From Cesiribacter sp. SM1 (GTDB lineage Bacteria; Bacteroidota; Bacteroidia; Cytophagales; Cyclobacteriaceae), in assembly GCF_020178975.1 (NCBI RefSeq), contig NZ_JAHXBU010000092.1, positions 62,001 through 126,000 of the forward strand: a stretch of DNA of 64,000 bases. The letters are read 5' to 3'. Made by a program: the position numbers and the translations under genes. This document shows, piece after piece, positions 1 through 9,226 of this stretch. The notes beneath the pieces are model-generated. The model ran no database searches and was not told the DNA's origin. It was given only the letters and a program-made list of their open reading frames with translations. Numbering within the stretch: position 1 is the stretch's first letter; each line of letters starts with the position of its first letter.

Positions 1-300
1 AATATGCTTAACGCCTGCCTGAATAGCGGCGTCTATGGCATTGCGCTGTAGTTCTACCTGCTGTTCTGAGGGTGTGCTTAGCAGGAATACTTTTTCCACA
101 CCCAGCATGGCTCTTTTCAGTGAATCAACATCACTCAAATCGCCCATGGCAACATTATAGCCCTTTTTTTGCAGCAGTAGGGCTTTTTCACTACTTCGAA
201 CCAATGCCCGAAAGCCTGCATTACGCTTCTGCAGCTCTTCCAGCAGGTGCCTACCTATGGTGCCTGTAGCACCAATTACCAGGATGTTAACGATAGTCAT
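1..300 (-). CDS. NmrA-like NAD(P)-binding protein (3' part missing)
   Basis: The reverse strand is open from an ATG at 298-300 to the window edge, giving the first 100 residues. The N-terminus carries a Rossmann nucleotide-binding motif, GATGTIG at residues 10-16, followed by a second strand ending in VRSSEKA and then GDLSD and KVFLLST. This is the pattern of NmrA/atypical short-chain dehydrogenases that bind NAD(P)H and act as oxidoreductases or redox sensors. The stop codon and the C-terminal substrate domain lie outside the window, so the substrate cannot be judged. It is divergent from the gene cluster starting at 481; the 180 bp between them show no box I would defend. Confidence 0.8.
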   Translation of the reverse strand, partial: MTIVNILVIGATGTIGRHLLEELQKRNAGFRALVRSSEKALLLQKKGYNVAMGDLSDVDSLKRAMLGVEKVFLLSTPSEQQVELQRNAIDAAIQAGVKHI

Positions 301-480
301 AAAAATTCAGTAAAGGTGAAAAAGGAATGATGTGCGTACACTAAGGAAAATTTAAAAAAAATTCCTGATTAATCACCTCATCAAAACACATATTATGTAA
401 TATGCAAGTGATCTGATTTACAGCTGTTGTTAAAAACAATTGCACCGTTCATATCTGTTATCTACAAAAAAGCGTAGACA

Positions 481-1191
481 TTGAGGTTGAAAAAATTATC
501 AATACTTGCCCAGCCTGATGATTCCACCTGCGGGCCAACCAGTTTACATGCTGTTTATAATTATTTTAAGTATGATTTAGGGCTGGATGAGGTAATCCGA
601 AGCGTGAACTACCTTGAAGGAGGCGGTACACTTGCAGTTTTTCTCGGGCTTGATGCGCTAAGTAAAGGCTTTAGTGCCCGAATGCACACCTCTAACCTTA
701 CCATGTTCGACCCCAGCTGGCGGGAGCTGCCGAAGGAGGAGCTGCTGAAAAAGCTGGATGCCCAGCTGAAATACAAAAAAGGCAGGAAGTTTACGCTGGC
801 AACTGCAGCTTACAAGCAGTTTTTGCTCAAGGGTGGCGAAATACATCTAGATATGCTCGATGAGTCGTTATTGAGGAGCTATCTTTCTAAAAACATTCCC
901 ATACTGGCCGGGCTTAGTGCTACCTACCTGTACCAGACTAAACGTGAATATGCCGACGAACAGGATCGGTCTATTTTTGATGATCTTAAAGGAGAACCAA
1001 TGGGCCATTTTGTTGTTCTCACCAAGCTGGAGGGAGAATACCTGTGGGTGGCCGATCCATACAAAGAGAATCCCATATCCAGCACCAACTATTATAAAAT
1101 CGAAACAAATCGGGTAATCAATGCCATTCACCTGGGTATTCTTACGTACGATGCCAATATCCTGATTGTATCGCCGAAGAATCTGATATGA
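481..1191 (+). CDS. C39-like cysteine peptidase family protein
   Basis: This 236-residue protein has the layout of the C39/papain-like fold: QPDDSTCGPTSL near the N-terminus with the candidate nucleophile Cys17, a GHFVVL segment with His176, and ADPY with Asp192. It has no signal peptide or membrane segment, so unlike bacteriocin-exporter C39 domains it is probably cytoplasmic. The start is TTG at 481; an in-frame TAG sits two codons upstream and no ATG precedes the Cys motif. Its stop overlaps the next gene (ATGA), so the ATP-grasp gene downstream is translationally coupled. In this context it may cleave or transfer an amide made by the neighbouring ligases; that role is inference. Confidence 0.75.
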   Translation: MRLKKLSILAQPDDSTCGPTSLHAVYNYFKYDLGLDEVIRSVNYLEGGGTLAVFLGLDALSKGFSARMHTSNLTMFDPSWRELPKEELLKKLDAQLKYKKGRKFTLATAAYKQFLLKGGEIHLDMLDESLLRSYLSKNIPILAGLSATYLYQTKREYADEQDRSIFDDLKGEPMGHFVVLTKLEGEYLWVADPYKENPISSTNYYKIETNRVINAIHLGILTYDANILIVSPKNLI

Positions 1192-2639
1192 AGAAAATAA
1201 TTGTTACGAATACGCCAAACCTCTTTCAGATGGATCTGAATGAGATTGAAGTACTTACACCAAAAGCATACCTTACACAAGCTGAACTCAGTAAGCTGCA
1301 AAACACCAGGGTTTTTAACCTTTGCAACGACTATCGATACCAGTCTAAGGGTTACTATGTTTCCCTGCTTGCCGAAGCCAGGGGCCACAAACCCATACCA
1401 AGTGTAAAAAGCATACAGGACCTGAAGGCCCCTGCTTTAGTAAGAATTGTATCTGAAGAGCTGGATGATATTATCCAAAAGACGCTGAAGAACCTGAAAT
1501 CAGAGGAGTTTACGCTGAGCATCTATTTCGGCCACAATGTTGCCAAGCAGTATGAAAAACTCTGTAGGGAGCTGCACCGCCAGTTTCAGGCACCCTTTTT
1601 AAGAGCCCGCTTTACCTATAATAAAAAGTGGCTGCTGCAAAGCATCAAGCCTATTTCTCTATCTGAAATACCGGAGGATCACCTGCCTTACGTGCAGGAG
1701 TTTGCTAAAAATTACTTTAGCAAAAAGCGTTATGAGAGCGTACGTAATACCCGCTACCTCTACGACCTGGCTATTCTGCACAATCCTGCAGAGCACTCGC
1801 CGCCATCAGATAAAAGGGCGCTGCAAAAGTTTGTGGAAGCTGCCGAAAAGAATGGTTTTTATGCAGAACTGATCACAAAGGAAGACTACGACCGGCTTGC
1901 CGAATTCGATGCCCTGTTCATCAGGGAAACCACTACAGTTAACCACCACACCTATCGCTTTGCCAGCCGCGCACAAACAGAAGGGCTGGTGGTGATGGAT
2001 GATCCCAACTCAATTTTAAAATGCACCAATAAGGTGTACCTGGCAGAGTTGATGGAGCTAAATAAAATACCTACGCCCAAAACCCTGGTGGTACACGGCG
2101 AAAATAAGAAGGAGGTTGGTAAGAAGTTAGGTTTTCCCTGTGTACTCAAGTTGCCGGATTCTTCCTTTTCCCAGGGTGTAACAAAGGCAAAAGATGAGAA
2201 AGAGCTAAGCCAGCAGCTTAATAATATGCTTAACCAGTCGGAGCTGGTAATTGCGCAGGAGTTTTTACCAACAGATTTCGACTGGCGCGTTGGTGTGCTG
2301 GACGAGCAGGTATTGTACACCTGTAAGTACTACATGGCTAAAGGCCACTGGCAGATCTATAACTGGGAGGATAAAAAGGAAACCACAGGCAGGTATGAAA
2401 CCCTCCATCCTTCTAAAGTGCCGCAACAGGTAATTGATGTGGCGCTTAAGGCTACCAAACTTATTGGTAACGGCCTGTATGGAGTAGATATAAAGGAATC
2501 TGGCGGAAAGGTTTATGTGATCGAAATCAATGACAACCCTAACCTTGATTCTGGTGTGGAAGATAAAGTACTGAAGGATGAGCTTTACGACCGCATCATG
2601 AAATCTTTTAAGAAACGAATCGAAAAGTTGCTCTCTTAA
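1188..2639 (+). CDS. RimK-family ATP-grasp ligase with RLAN-type N-terminal domain
   Basis: This 483-residue protein combines an N-terminal domain of about 190 residues, like those found before RimK-like ATP-grasps, with a C-terminal ATP-grasp fold from about residue 280. Visible ATP-grasp elements are the KIPTPKTLVV entry strand, the FPCVLKLPDSSFSQG loop, the QEFLPTDFDWRVGVL segment and the metal-binding end VYVIEINDNPNLDSG. The family forms an amide between a carboxylate, activated as acyl phosphate, and an amine, often adding Glu or another amino acid. It starts at ATG 1188 inside the stop of the C39-like gene, and its stop is 2 bp before the GCS2-like gene. The substrate is unknown. Confidence 0.85.
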   Translation: MKKIIVTNTPNLFQMDLNEIEVLTPKAYLTQAELSKLQNTRVFNLCNDYRYQSKGYYVSLLAEARGHKPIPSVKSIQDLKAPALVRIVSEELDDIIQKTLKNLKSEEFTLSIYFGHNVAKQYEKLCRELHRQFQAPFLRARFTYNKKWLLQSIKPISLSEIPEDHLPYVQEFAKNYFSKKRYESVRNTRYLYDLAILHNPAEHSPPSDKRALQKFVEAAEKNGFYAELITKEDYDRLAEFDALFIRETTTVNHHTYRFASRAQTEGLVVMDDPNSILKCTNKVYLAELMELNKIPTPKTLVVHGENKKEVGKKLGFPCVLKLPDSSFSQGVTKAKDEKELSQQLNNMLNQSELVIAQEFLPTDFDWRVGVLDEQVLYTCKYYMAKGHWQIYNWEDKKETTGRYETLHPSKVPQQVIDVALKATKLIGNGLYGVDIKESGGKVYVIEINDNPNLDSGVEDKVLKDELYDRIMKSFKKRIEKLLS

Positions 2640-2641
2640 CA

Positions 2642-3862
2642 ATGGCTTACTCTCTGTTTGAAGTCTATGGTGTGGAAATGGAATACATGATTGTAGACCA
2701 AGCTACACTTTCGGTAAAAGCAGTGGCCGATGAGCTGCTTAGGAAAATGGCAGGCCAGTGGGTTGGTGACTACGAAAATGGCACCATCGACTGGTCTAAC
2801 GAGCTGGTGAACCACGTGCTGGAAATTAAAACTCACAAGCCTGAAGCTTCCTTAAGTGGCCTTGATAATCACTTTCATACAAATATACAGGAGATAAACA
2901 GGCAACTGGAGAGTTTAGGTGCCATGCTCCTGCCCACCGGGGCACACCCGCTCATGGATCCCTTTACTGAAACACGGCTGTGGGAGCATGAGGCAAGCGA
3001 GATTTATAACCTGTACAATCGCATATTTGATTGCCGTGGGCATGGCTGGTCTAACCTGCAAAGCACACACATAAACCTGCCCTTTTCAGGTGATGAAGAG
3101 TTTAAAAAGCTGCATGCGGCTATCAGGCTGCTGCTGCCCATTATTCCTGCCCTTAGCGCCAGCACTCCTATTTTAGACGGTAAGTTTAGTGGCTACCTCG
3201 ATACCAGGCTGGAGACCTACCGGCACAATCAGAAGAAAATTCCTGTAATTGCAGGCAAAGTAATTCCAGAGCGTGTTTTTTCTAAACAGGCTTATTATGA
3301 GCAGATCTTCAATCCAATCAGCAAAGCCATAGCGCCCTACGATACTGAAGGGGTATTAGACAAACATTTCCTTAACTCCCGCGGGGCAATTGCCCGCTTC
3401 GATCGGGGTGCCATCGAAATCAGGATCATAGACATACAGGAGTGCCCATTGGCAGATATTGCTATACTGTCAATCATCTGCGAATGCATAAAGGCCCTGG
3501 TGAACCAGCAGTGGGCTTCAATTGATGAACAAACAGCCTGGAGTGAAGATAGCCTTGCTGCCATTTTTCTGGAAGTAATCAGGAGTGGCGAAAATACTGT
3601 GATCAGTAACCAGCAGTACCTGCAACTTTTTGGCTTACAACAAACTTCTGCTCAGGCCAGGGAGCTTTGGCAACACCTGCTCGAAAAAGTTTCATCAGGC
3701 CTGGAGGCACCATACATAGCTGTTGTTGAAAAGCTTTTAAAGCAGGGCTCGCTGAGCTCGCGTATACTCTCCTCCCTGAACAAGGATTACAGGCCAGAAG
3801 CCATCCGGGAGGTATACAGGCAGTTAAGCCTTTGTCTGCAAAACAACCAGCTTTTTATATGA
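2642..3862 (+). CDS. glutamate-cysteine ligase family 2 (YbdK-like) carboxylate-amine ligase
   Basis: This 406-residue protein has the GCS2 signature: an N-terminal EVYGVEMEYMIVD strand with catalytic-type acidic residues, VLEIKTHKPE, LPTGAHPLMDP, and a RGAIARFDRGAIEIRIID core. GCS2 enzymes use ATP to join a glutamate gamma-carboxylate to an amine; many members next to ATP-grasps are orphan ligases and not glutathione enzymes. The genus probably uses bacillithiol (bshB1 at 23150), which also argues against a glutathione role. The gene starts 2 bp after the ATP-grasp stop and overlaps the next gene by an ATGA junction, so all four genes are likely one transcript. Confidence 0.85.
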   Translation: MAYSLFEVYGVEMEYMIVDQATLSVKAVADELLRKMAGQWVGDYENGTIDWSNELVNHVLEIKTHKPEASLSGLDNHFHTNIQEINRQLESLGAMLLPTGAHPLMDPFTETRLWEHEASEIYNLYNRIFDCRGHGWSNLQSTHINLPFSGDEEFKKLHAAIRLLLPIIPALSASTPILDGKFSGYLDTRLETYRHNQKKIPVIAGKVIPERVFSKQAYYEQIFNPISKAIAPYDTEGVLDKHFLNSRGAIARFDRGAIEIRIIDIQECPLADIAILSIICECIKALVNQQWASIDEQTAWSEDSLAAIFLEVIRSGENTVISNQQYLQLFGLQQTSAQARELWQHLLEKVSSGLEAPYIAVVEKLLKQGSLSSRILSSLNKDYRPEAIREVYRQLSLCLQNNQLFI

Positions 3863-4551
3863 GTGTGCGTTGGGTAATTACCTGCGAACATGGTGGCAAC
3901 GCTATTCCTGGTGCTTTTGCATCAATATTTTACGATGCAGAAGCACAACATGCCCTCAACTCCCACAGAGGCTGGGACCCCGGTGCACTGGAGCTGTTCA
4001 AAATCCTGGAGCCGTTGGCAGACTATTCCAATGCTGTTACTGTAAGCAGGTTACTGGTAGAGCTGAACCGGTCGCTGCATCATCCCAAGCTGTTCTCGAA
4101 ATTTACAAAAGGGTTACAGGAACAGGAGCGTGCATTGATTATCGATAAATACTATACTCCCTACCGCAAAAATGTAGAAGCTGCTATCAAGCAATTTATA
4201 GGAGACGGGCATCAGGTCTATCACCTAAGCATACACAGCTTTACACCTGTACTGGAGGGCCAAGTTCGCAATGCTGATATAGGCTTACTCTACGACCCCT
4301 CCCGCCTGCAGGAAAGGGAATTGTGCAACCACTGGAAAAATATATTTCTTAGGCTTATCCCGGAGGTAAGAATTCGTTTTAACTACCCGTATAAGGGTAC
4401 TGCAGATGGTTTTACAACTTACCTGCGTAAACAGTTTCCCGCTGACTATGCCGGCATAGAGTTTGAGCTAAACCAGGAATGGGCAAACGATCAGCAGGCT
4501 TACAACATTATTTACAGCTCAGTGAAAGAATTAAAGCAGCTTAATGAATAA
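3859..4551 (+). CDS. N-formylglutamate amidohydrolase family protein
   Basis: This 230-residue product shows FGase-family motifs: ITCEHGGNAIP at the N-terminus (metal-binding Glu/His), RGWDPGALEL, LVELNRSLHH, LSIHSFTPV and FELNQEW. Relatives are zinc amidohydrolases that cleave N-formylglutamate or other N-acylated amino acids. An upstream in-frame ATG at 3832 exists, but the ATG at 3859 forms an ATGA overlap with the GCS2 stop and begins right before the first conserved strand, so I prefer it. Its 3' end overlaps the convergent sensor kinase gene by 11 bp. In the cluster it could trim or recycle the product of the two ligases; this is inference from order only. Confidence 0.85.
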   Translation: MSVRWVITCEHGGNAIPGAFASIFYDAEAQHALNSHRGWDPGALELFKILEPLADYSNAVTVSRLLVELNRSLHHPKLFSKFTKGLQEQERALIIDKYYTPYRKNVEAAIKQFIGDGHQVYHLSIHSFTPVLEGQVRNADIGLLYDPSRLQERELCNHWKNIFLRLIPEVRIRFNYPYKGTADGFTTYLRKQFPADYAGIEFELNQEWANDQQAYNIIYSSVKELKQLNE

Positions 4552-7500
4552 GTGCAGGCTGCTTCATCTGACCAGTATTTGTGTGCGAGCTTCCTTTTTC
4601 GGGCAGAGTGAAGATAAACCTGCTGCCCATACCCTGCCTGCTTTCTGCCCATATCCTTCCGCCGCAGGCCTCTATAAATTCATGGCATAGCGCTAATCCC
4701 AGGCCGGAGCCCTTTTCATTAGAAGTACCCCTTTCCGGTGAATCCTGGAAAGTAACAAACAGCTTATCGAGCTTAGCTTTATTCATACCTATGCCGTTGT
4801 CGCTTACTTCTATCTGGTAATAGCCCCGTGCAAACCTGGCTGAAACAGTGATAGTACCACTGTTATTTGTGAATTTAACAGCATTTCCAATCAGGTTGCG
4901 CATAACCAGGTGCAGTATATCTGCATCTGCTACAATAATTGTATCAGGAAGTACCTTATTTTCAATGGTGATATTCTTGAAATTAGCCTGCGACCGGTAC
5001 AGGATCAAAATTTCTTCAATGGTTTGGTAGAGGCTAATGGCAACAGGCTTAACCTCCAGTCCTTTCAGCTGGTTTCGGGTCCACAAAAGCACATTATCCA
5101 GCATGTGTACCTGCCACTTTACCTGCTGATTCAGCTCTTTTGAAAAATGCTGAAACTCCTGCTGGTCTATTTGTCTTTCGCGTAAGAGGGCAAGCAAACC
5201 CGAGATAGAGCTAAAGGGTTGCCTTAGGTCATGAGATAGTACAGAAAGCAATTTATCCTTTAGTTGGTTTAACCTGCTTAATTCCTCTTTTTGATGCTCA
5301 ATTGATTCTTTTTGTGCGGTAATGTCATTGGTGCGTTCATTGATCAGGCTTTCCAGCTTTAGATTTTCCAGACGTAGCTGGCGTGTTCGCCAGAAGTAGA
5401 GCACTACCAGCAGCAACACAACCAGGCAGAGCATGGCCACTTTAAACCAGGGGTTTTCATAATAGTACGCTTCCTGTATTATTTTAAAAGCAGCCTCCTC
5501 CTTACTCCAGATACCATCTTCATTGGTTGCCCGCACTTTAAAGGTATAATCACCGGCTGGCAGGTTTGTATAATAGGCTACCCTTCTGTTTCCGGCTTCC
5601 TGCCATTCTTTATCAAAACCATCCAGCATATAGTAAAAGCTGGTTGCTTTAGGTGCGTAATAGTTGAAACCGGTATACTGAATTTCGTATTGTTTGGTGC
5701 CCGCAGCAAAGCGTACTTCACTGGCAAGGGGGTATTCATATTTATCACCGGTAACCCTTTCTATTTTAACCAGTGGACTGGTAGGGTTAGTACTGATCAG
5801 TTTTGGGTTAATAGCACTTACTCCATTTAGGGTAGCAAACCAGAATAACCCATCGGAAGACAGGCAGCTTCTGGAAACAGCAGCTATTTCACTGCTGCGC
5901 ATGCCGTCGGCTGTGGTAAACTGTTTATAATTCCGGAACTGTGCATTTTTATTATCTGTCACAGATAATATTTCACTTCTTTTTACCACAAAAACACCCC
6001 TGTTTGTTGTTAGCCACAAATTATCCTGCTCATCATTTAGGATCTGGAAAATGGTATTGACAAACAGGCCCTGCTTTTCATTGATGTTGTGCCAGCTGTT
6101 GTTTTTGTATATGTGCAAACCATCGTTGCTGCCCACCCATATAATGCCCTCTTTGTCTTCCCAAACATCAAACAGCACATTGCTTGTTAATCCCTGTTCA
6201 TAGCTGTGCTGGCTGAACGAAGTGCCATCGTAGTAATACAGGCCTTTACCGTTGGTAGCTACCCATAAATTACCTTTGGAATCAACAAAGAGAGAGAGAA
6301 TAAATATACCATACAATTCATCCACCACCCTTACTTCTTCAGGTCTTTCCGGATTACTCACAAACAGGCCATTGCGGGTGCCAATCCAAAGCCTTCCCTC
6401 TTTGTCTTCTACTATTCTGCGTATTTTATCAGACGACAGGCCAGAACCTCTTTTAAAGGCCCGTTCAAATTTGTTTCCCTTTAGCCTGAATATTCCATCA
6501 TTAGTACCCACCCACAGTACGCCTCTGGAATCCCTGAATATTTCCCGCACCCTGTTTGCTGCAGAATTATTATCCAGCCTGTAAACCTGTTCCACACCTT
6601 GTTTGAGGAAAGCCACTCCATCATTTGTGCCTACCCAAACGGCATCCTCTTCCGACCACACTACATTTACAACCTCATTGGGTAAGCCCTCTGCACGGGA
6701 GTAATTATTGAATTTACCATCTCTTAGGCGCAGCAAGCCTTTGTAATAGGAGCCTATCCACAGGCTGCCTTCGCCATCGGAGTATAACTGCTGTAACTCG
6801 TTTGAGCCGCCTTCAGTATCTGTCAGTAACCATTCAAAAGTATTTTTTTTATACCGCAACAGGCCTTCATTGGTCGTGAACCAAAGTGTACCGTAGGCAT
6901 CCTGATGAATATCATTGATAAAAGCTGCGAACGTTTTACCAAATACAGGTACCTCGCGTATGCGGCCATGCTCCATGATATTGATGCCCTCTTCGGTACC
7001 AATCCACAAACGTCCTTTCTGGTCTTCAAAAATAGATCTGATGGAGTTGTTTGTCAGGCCATGGATGTTGGTGTAGTGCCGTAGCAAACCATTATGTAAC
7101 TCCCAGAGTCCATCTCCCACCGTACCTATCCATAAGCTTCCTTTTGCATCATGGTAAAGGCTAAAAATATGCAGGTTATGCAGCCTGTTCAGCTCGGGGT
7201 ACGCTACAAATACATCATCCCTGATCAGGCCCAATCCACCGCGCGTTCCCACCCAGATTTGCCCCTGCTCGTCCTCGGCAAAAGCTGTCACCGACTGGTT
7301 CGGAGAAAATTCATTCTCCTGGATAACAGTAAAAACCTCATCTCTCATTTTTACTACCCCACCCCCGTTGGTTGCAATCCAGAGGTTGCCTTTTACGTCT
7401 TCGTGTAAGTCGAAAAGGCTGTTGGTAGGTATCTGTGGGTAAAAGCGCTGAGTATAGTTTTTGAACTTGTAGCCATCGAAGCGCGATAAGCCATCGTAGG

Positions 7501-7747
7501 TTGCAAGCCAGAAGTAACCACTTTTTGATTTCAGGTGCGCCATCACAGAGTTACTTGGCAGGCCGTCTTCCATCTGCCAGTTGTCCAGTGTAAACTGGCT
7601 CAAAGCCTTGGCTGTATCCAGCGCCTGAACTTGTGGTGCCTGGTTGGCTACCAGGGTAAAAGGCAGGATAAGGAATAGTAACCAAATTTGGATAAAACAC
7701 AGAAATGAAAAGTTTGCAAAGTATGCTTTCTGTAGATTTGCACTCAT
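4541..7747 (-). CDS. Reg_prop/Y_Y_Y sensor histidine kinase
   Basis: This 1068-residue sensor has a hydrophobic N-terminal signal segment, then about a dozen Reg_prop propeller blades recognisable by repeated LWIGT/GVWVGTNDG motifs (two seven-bladed propellers in the family), a Y_Y_Y domain (YEIQYTGFNYY to YTFKVRATNEDG), a transmembrane helix at about 769-786, a coiled segment, a HisKA domain with phospho-acceptor His839 in SHDLRQPF, and a HATPase_c domain with N951/N955, DNGIGM and GSGLGLAL. Unlike the Bacteroides hybrid sensors of this architecture it has no receiver or AraC output domain, so it needs a separate response regulator, and none is adjacent. The ligand is unknown; propeller sensors of this type often bind periplasmic glycans. 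Confidence 0.92.
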   Translation of the reverse strand: MSANLQKAYFANFSFLCFIQIWLLFLILPFTLVANQAPQVQALDTAKALSQFTLDNWQMEDGLPSNSVMAHLKSKSGYFWLATYDGLSRFDGYKFKNYTQRFYPQIPTNSLFDLHEDVKGNLWIATNGGGVVKMRDEVFTVIQENEFSPNQSVTAFAEDEQGQIWVGTRGGLGLIRDDVFVAYPELNRLHNLHIFSLYHDAKGSLWIGTVGDGLWELHNGLLRHYTNIHGLTNNSIRSIFEDQKGRLWIGTEEGINIMEHGRIREVPVFGKTFAAFINDIHQDAYGTLWFTTNEGLLRYKKNTFEWLLTDTEGGSNELQQLYSDGEGSLWIGSYYKGLLRLRDGKFNNYSRAEGLPNEVVNVVWSEEDAVWVGTNDGVAFLKQGVEQVYRLDNNSAANRVREIFRDSRGVLWVGTNDGIFRLKGNKFERAFKRGSGLSSDKIRRIVEDKEGRLWIGTRNGLFVSNPERPEEVRVVDELYGIFILSLFVDSKGNLWVATNGKGLYYYDGTSFSQHSYEQGLTSNVLFDVWEDKEGIIWVGSNDGLHIYKNNSWHNINEKQGLFVNTIFQILNDEQDNLWLTTNRGVFVVKRSEILSVTDNKNAQFRNYKQFTTADGMRSSEIAAVSRSCLSSDGLFWFATLNGVSAINPKLISTNPTSPLVKIERVTGDKYEYPLASEVRFAAGTKQYEIQYTGFNYYAPKATSFYYMLDGFDKEWQEAGNRRVAYYTNLPAGDYTFKVRATNEDGIWSKEEAAFKIIQEAYYYENPWFKVAMLCLVVLLLVVLYFWRTRQLRLENLKLESLINERTNDITAQKESIEHQKEELSRLNQLKDKLLSVLSHDLRQPFSSISGLLALLRERQIDQQEFQHFSKELNQQVKWQVHMLDNVLLWTRNQLKGLEVKPVAISLYQTIEEILILYRSQANFKNITIENKVLPDTIIVADADILHLVMRNLIGNAVKFTNNSGTITVSARFARGYYQIEVSDNGIGMNKAKLDKLFVTFQDSPERGTSNEKGSGLGLALCHEFIEACGGRIWAESRQGMGSRFIFTLPEKGSSHTNTGQMKQPALIH

Positions 7748-8257
7748 GTAGCAGGGATATCACTTACTAGTTTAAGTGAATTGAGGCAAAATATAAAACA
7801 TAATTCTTCAATTTATGTTGCGTATTTCACAATGTGGGCAATTTAACAATACACTTAACATTTAAAGCAGTAGATATAATTGCTGGCCTTACTCCTGAAA
7901 TTTAAACCACGCTACCCTTACGCTTACAAGCTATATTATGGGGCTTTTAAAACTAAAAAAAGGTGATAGCAATATATATAATTATTCCAATATCTTTTCA
8001 GGGTGCCTGATGCGTGAACCTGCTGGTTATGGCTAAGGCAACTGCTGCAAAACTTTTAGCCAGGCACAGTCAGCAAGGATATTTTTGATAATAAGCAGTG
8101 AATACGTAACAGGCGAGCTTGAGCAATCAAAAACAAGTTATCGATAGTGTAACTAGAGCTTGGGAGTCTGCGATTTGAAGTTGCCTGCATGAGTTAACGT
8201 TTCTCACAAGCTGTTGTGGGTGAGGATTAACTCCTTTGCCGCTGAATGATGAAGCGA
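7748..8257. other. 510-bp intergenic region
   Basis: This stretch lies between the sensor kinase (start at 7747) and the end of the glycosyltransferase gene. I find no open reading frame with protein-like composition, no tRNA and no convincing hairpin followed by a T-run. The part next to 7747 is AT-rich and should contain the kinase promoter, but no clear TAnnTTTG box stands out. Confidence 0.5.
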
Positions 8258-9043
8258 TCAGTCAGGTTGCTGACGATACTGATGATACTCAGCTGTTTCT
8301 TTCGAAGACTCTGTTTTTCTTCTGCTGATTTTGGCCGGCTTTTTCTGATTGTGCTGCCAGTATGCGCTTCCATATTTCTCCACATCATTGCCAATCAGGT
8401 CCTGCCACCAAATACGGATATCATGAAAAAATACACGCAAAATGCCACCTTCTATAAACCGCCGGCCAGAGGTACGCACAGGCGGATGGATAATGGCGAG
8501 CTTGCCATGCTCCTGCAGCTTTTTGCAAAAGTAAGCGGCTTCCATCAGCTGGCGTTCTGGCCAGCCCCCGCTAATGGTATAGGCCGTTCTGCGAACAAAT
8601 ATGCCCTGATCACCATAAAAGCGCCTTCTAAAGCGATAGCGAATCCTGTTAACATAGGTAACCAGGCTCAGTAAGGGAGATTTTTCAATAAAAGAAAATT
8701 CAAAAGCACCCCCCATTACCCTGTCGTTCAACAAAGCATTCGCAATGGCAATGTCATAATCCGGAGGCAGCAGTGTATCGGCATCTAAAAAAAGAAAAAC
8801 ATCTCCCTGTGCCAGACGGGCGCCCAGACGTAACGAAGCCCATTTTTTACCAAGCAGCATTGGGTTTGTAACAACCACAACAGATTTTTGCCTGATAATT
8901 TCAGTAGTGCCATCAGTAGATCCACAATCAATTACCAGAATTTCTATACCATGTTTTCCCGAAGCATGATTATGTGCAGCATTGAGTGTTTTCTGCAAAT
9001 AGTCTTTTTCGTTACATGTAGGAATAATAATGCTGAGCTTCAT
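8258..9043 (-). CDS. family 2 glycosyltransferase
   Basis: This 261-residue protein begins with SIIIPTCNEKDYL, the nucleotide-sugar-binding first strand of GT2 (GT-A fold) enzymes. It continues with EILVIDCGSTDGT and the metal-binding DxD-type FLFLDADTLLP, then an acceptor-side region with GGAFEF and GDQGIFVRR. There is one short hydrophobic stretch after the catalytic core (PLLSLVTYVNRI) and a basic C-terminus, so it is probably membrane-associated. It stands alone with about 180 bp upstream. Donor and acceptor cannot be read from the sequence. Confidence 0.85.
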   Translation of the reverse strand: MKLSIIIPTCNEKDYLQKTLNAAHNHASGKHGIEILVIDCGSTDGTTEIIRQKSVVVVTNPMLLGKKWASLRLGARLAQGDVFLFLDADTLLPPDYDIAIANALLNDRVMGGAFEFSFIEKSPLLSLVTYVNRIRYRFRRRFYGDQGIFVRRTAYTISGGWPERQLMEAAYFCKKLQEHGKLAIIHPPVRTSGRRFIEGGILRVFFHDIRIWWQDLIGNDVEKYGSAYWQHNQKKPAKISRRKTESSKETAEYHQYRQQPD

Positions 9044-9226
9044 GAGGGGGCATAATCCAACTCTTCTATACGACAGTTAAAACAAAGGGTTTGAAAAAAT
9101 GTGTAAAAAACTACTTCAGCTACGGCAGGTCTGCATGCCAGTGAGTAATTGCTGAATATGGCTTTGTAGACTATATTTTTTTAAAAAAGGGTTATCAAAA
9201 AATAGATCTTCTGTGAGTTGCAGAGC

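Noticed and set aside
8246-8674. Plus-strand 142-codon frame opposite the glycosyltransferase gene
   Set aside because: It lies antisense to the glycosyltransferase gene, whose GT2 motifs are clear; the plus-strand product has no recognisable pattern.
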